This document shows positions 6,585 through 7,697 of a stretch of DNA of 7,697 nt, one piece after another. This DNA is from Ruminococcaceae bacterium UBA1448. GTDB taxonomy: Bacteria; Bacillota; Clostridia; Oscillospirales; Ruminococcaceae. The notes under the pieces were generated by a model. That model ran no database searches and was not told where the DNA came from. It saw only the letters and a program-made list of their open reading frames with translations. Each line of letters begins with the position of its first letter. The first letter of the stretch is position 1. The position numbers and the translations under genes were made by a program. The DNA lies in NCBI GenBank assembly GCA_002329405.1, contig DCTE01000095.1, positions 1-7,697 on the forward strand. Direction: 5' to 3'.

Positions 6585-7697
<1,113 letters not shown>

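Overview
The window is a head-to-tail glycogen metabolism cluster. All genes lie on the minus strand, so transcription runs from high to low coordinates. In that order they are glgB (branching enzyme, 5' part outside the window), glgC (ADP-glucose pyrophosphorylase catalytic subunit), glgD (non-catalytic paralogue of GlgC), glgA (glycogen synthase) and glgP (glycogen phosphorylase, last residues outside the window). This is the same gene order as the classical glgBCDAP operon of Bacillus. The GlgC/GlgD pair is a Firmicutes hallmark. The intermediate base composition and good GGAGG-type ribosome binding sites suggest a gut-type clostridium (Oscillospiraceae/Ruminococcaceae-like). The family-level guess is inference, not something the sequence proves.

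Layout: glgP covers 1-2364. A 226-base untranslated stretch (2365-2590) follows, containing four inverted repeats, including a 54-base near-perfect palindrome. glgA covers 2591-4009, and a gap with a GC-rich nested hairpin precedes it at 4010-4082. glgD covers 4083-5201, with a short gap 5202-5267. glgC covers 5268-6476. A 108-base gap (6477-6584) holds two hairpins and a possible extended -10 promoter element. glgB runs from 6585 off the right edge. No stretch over 300 bases lacks a gene.

How the genes work together: GlgC, probably with GlgD in a hetero-oligomer, makes ADP-glucose from ATP and glucose-1-phosphate. GlgA adds the glucose to a growing alpha-1,4 chain, and GlgB introduces alpha-1,6 branches. 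GlgP releases glucose-1-phosphate from chain ends when the store is used. Synthesis and breakdown are therefore encoded together, but the long structured leader before glgP suggests its expression is set separately from the biosynthetic genes.

The core pathway is ordinary. The least expected items are a roughly 75-residue lysine/alanine-rich, histone-H1-like tail on GlgB and the structured glgA-glgP intergenic region. I see no RNA genes, insertion sequences, CRISPR arrays or unknown defence-type genes. The very long plus-strand open frames are antisense shadows of the glg genes.
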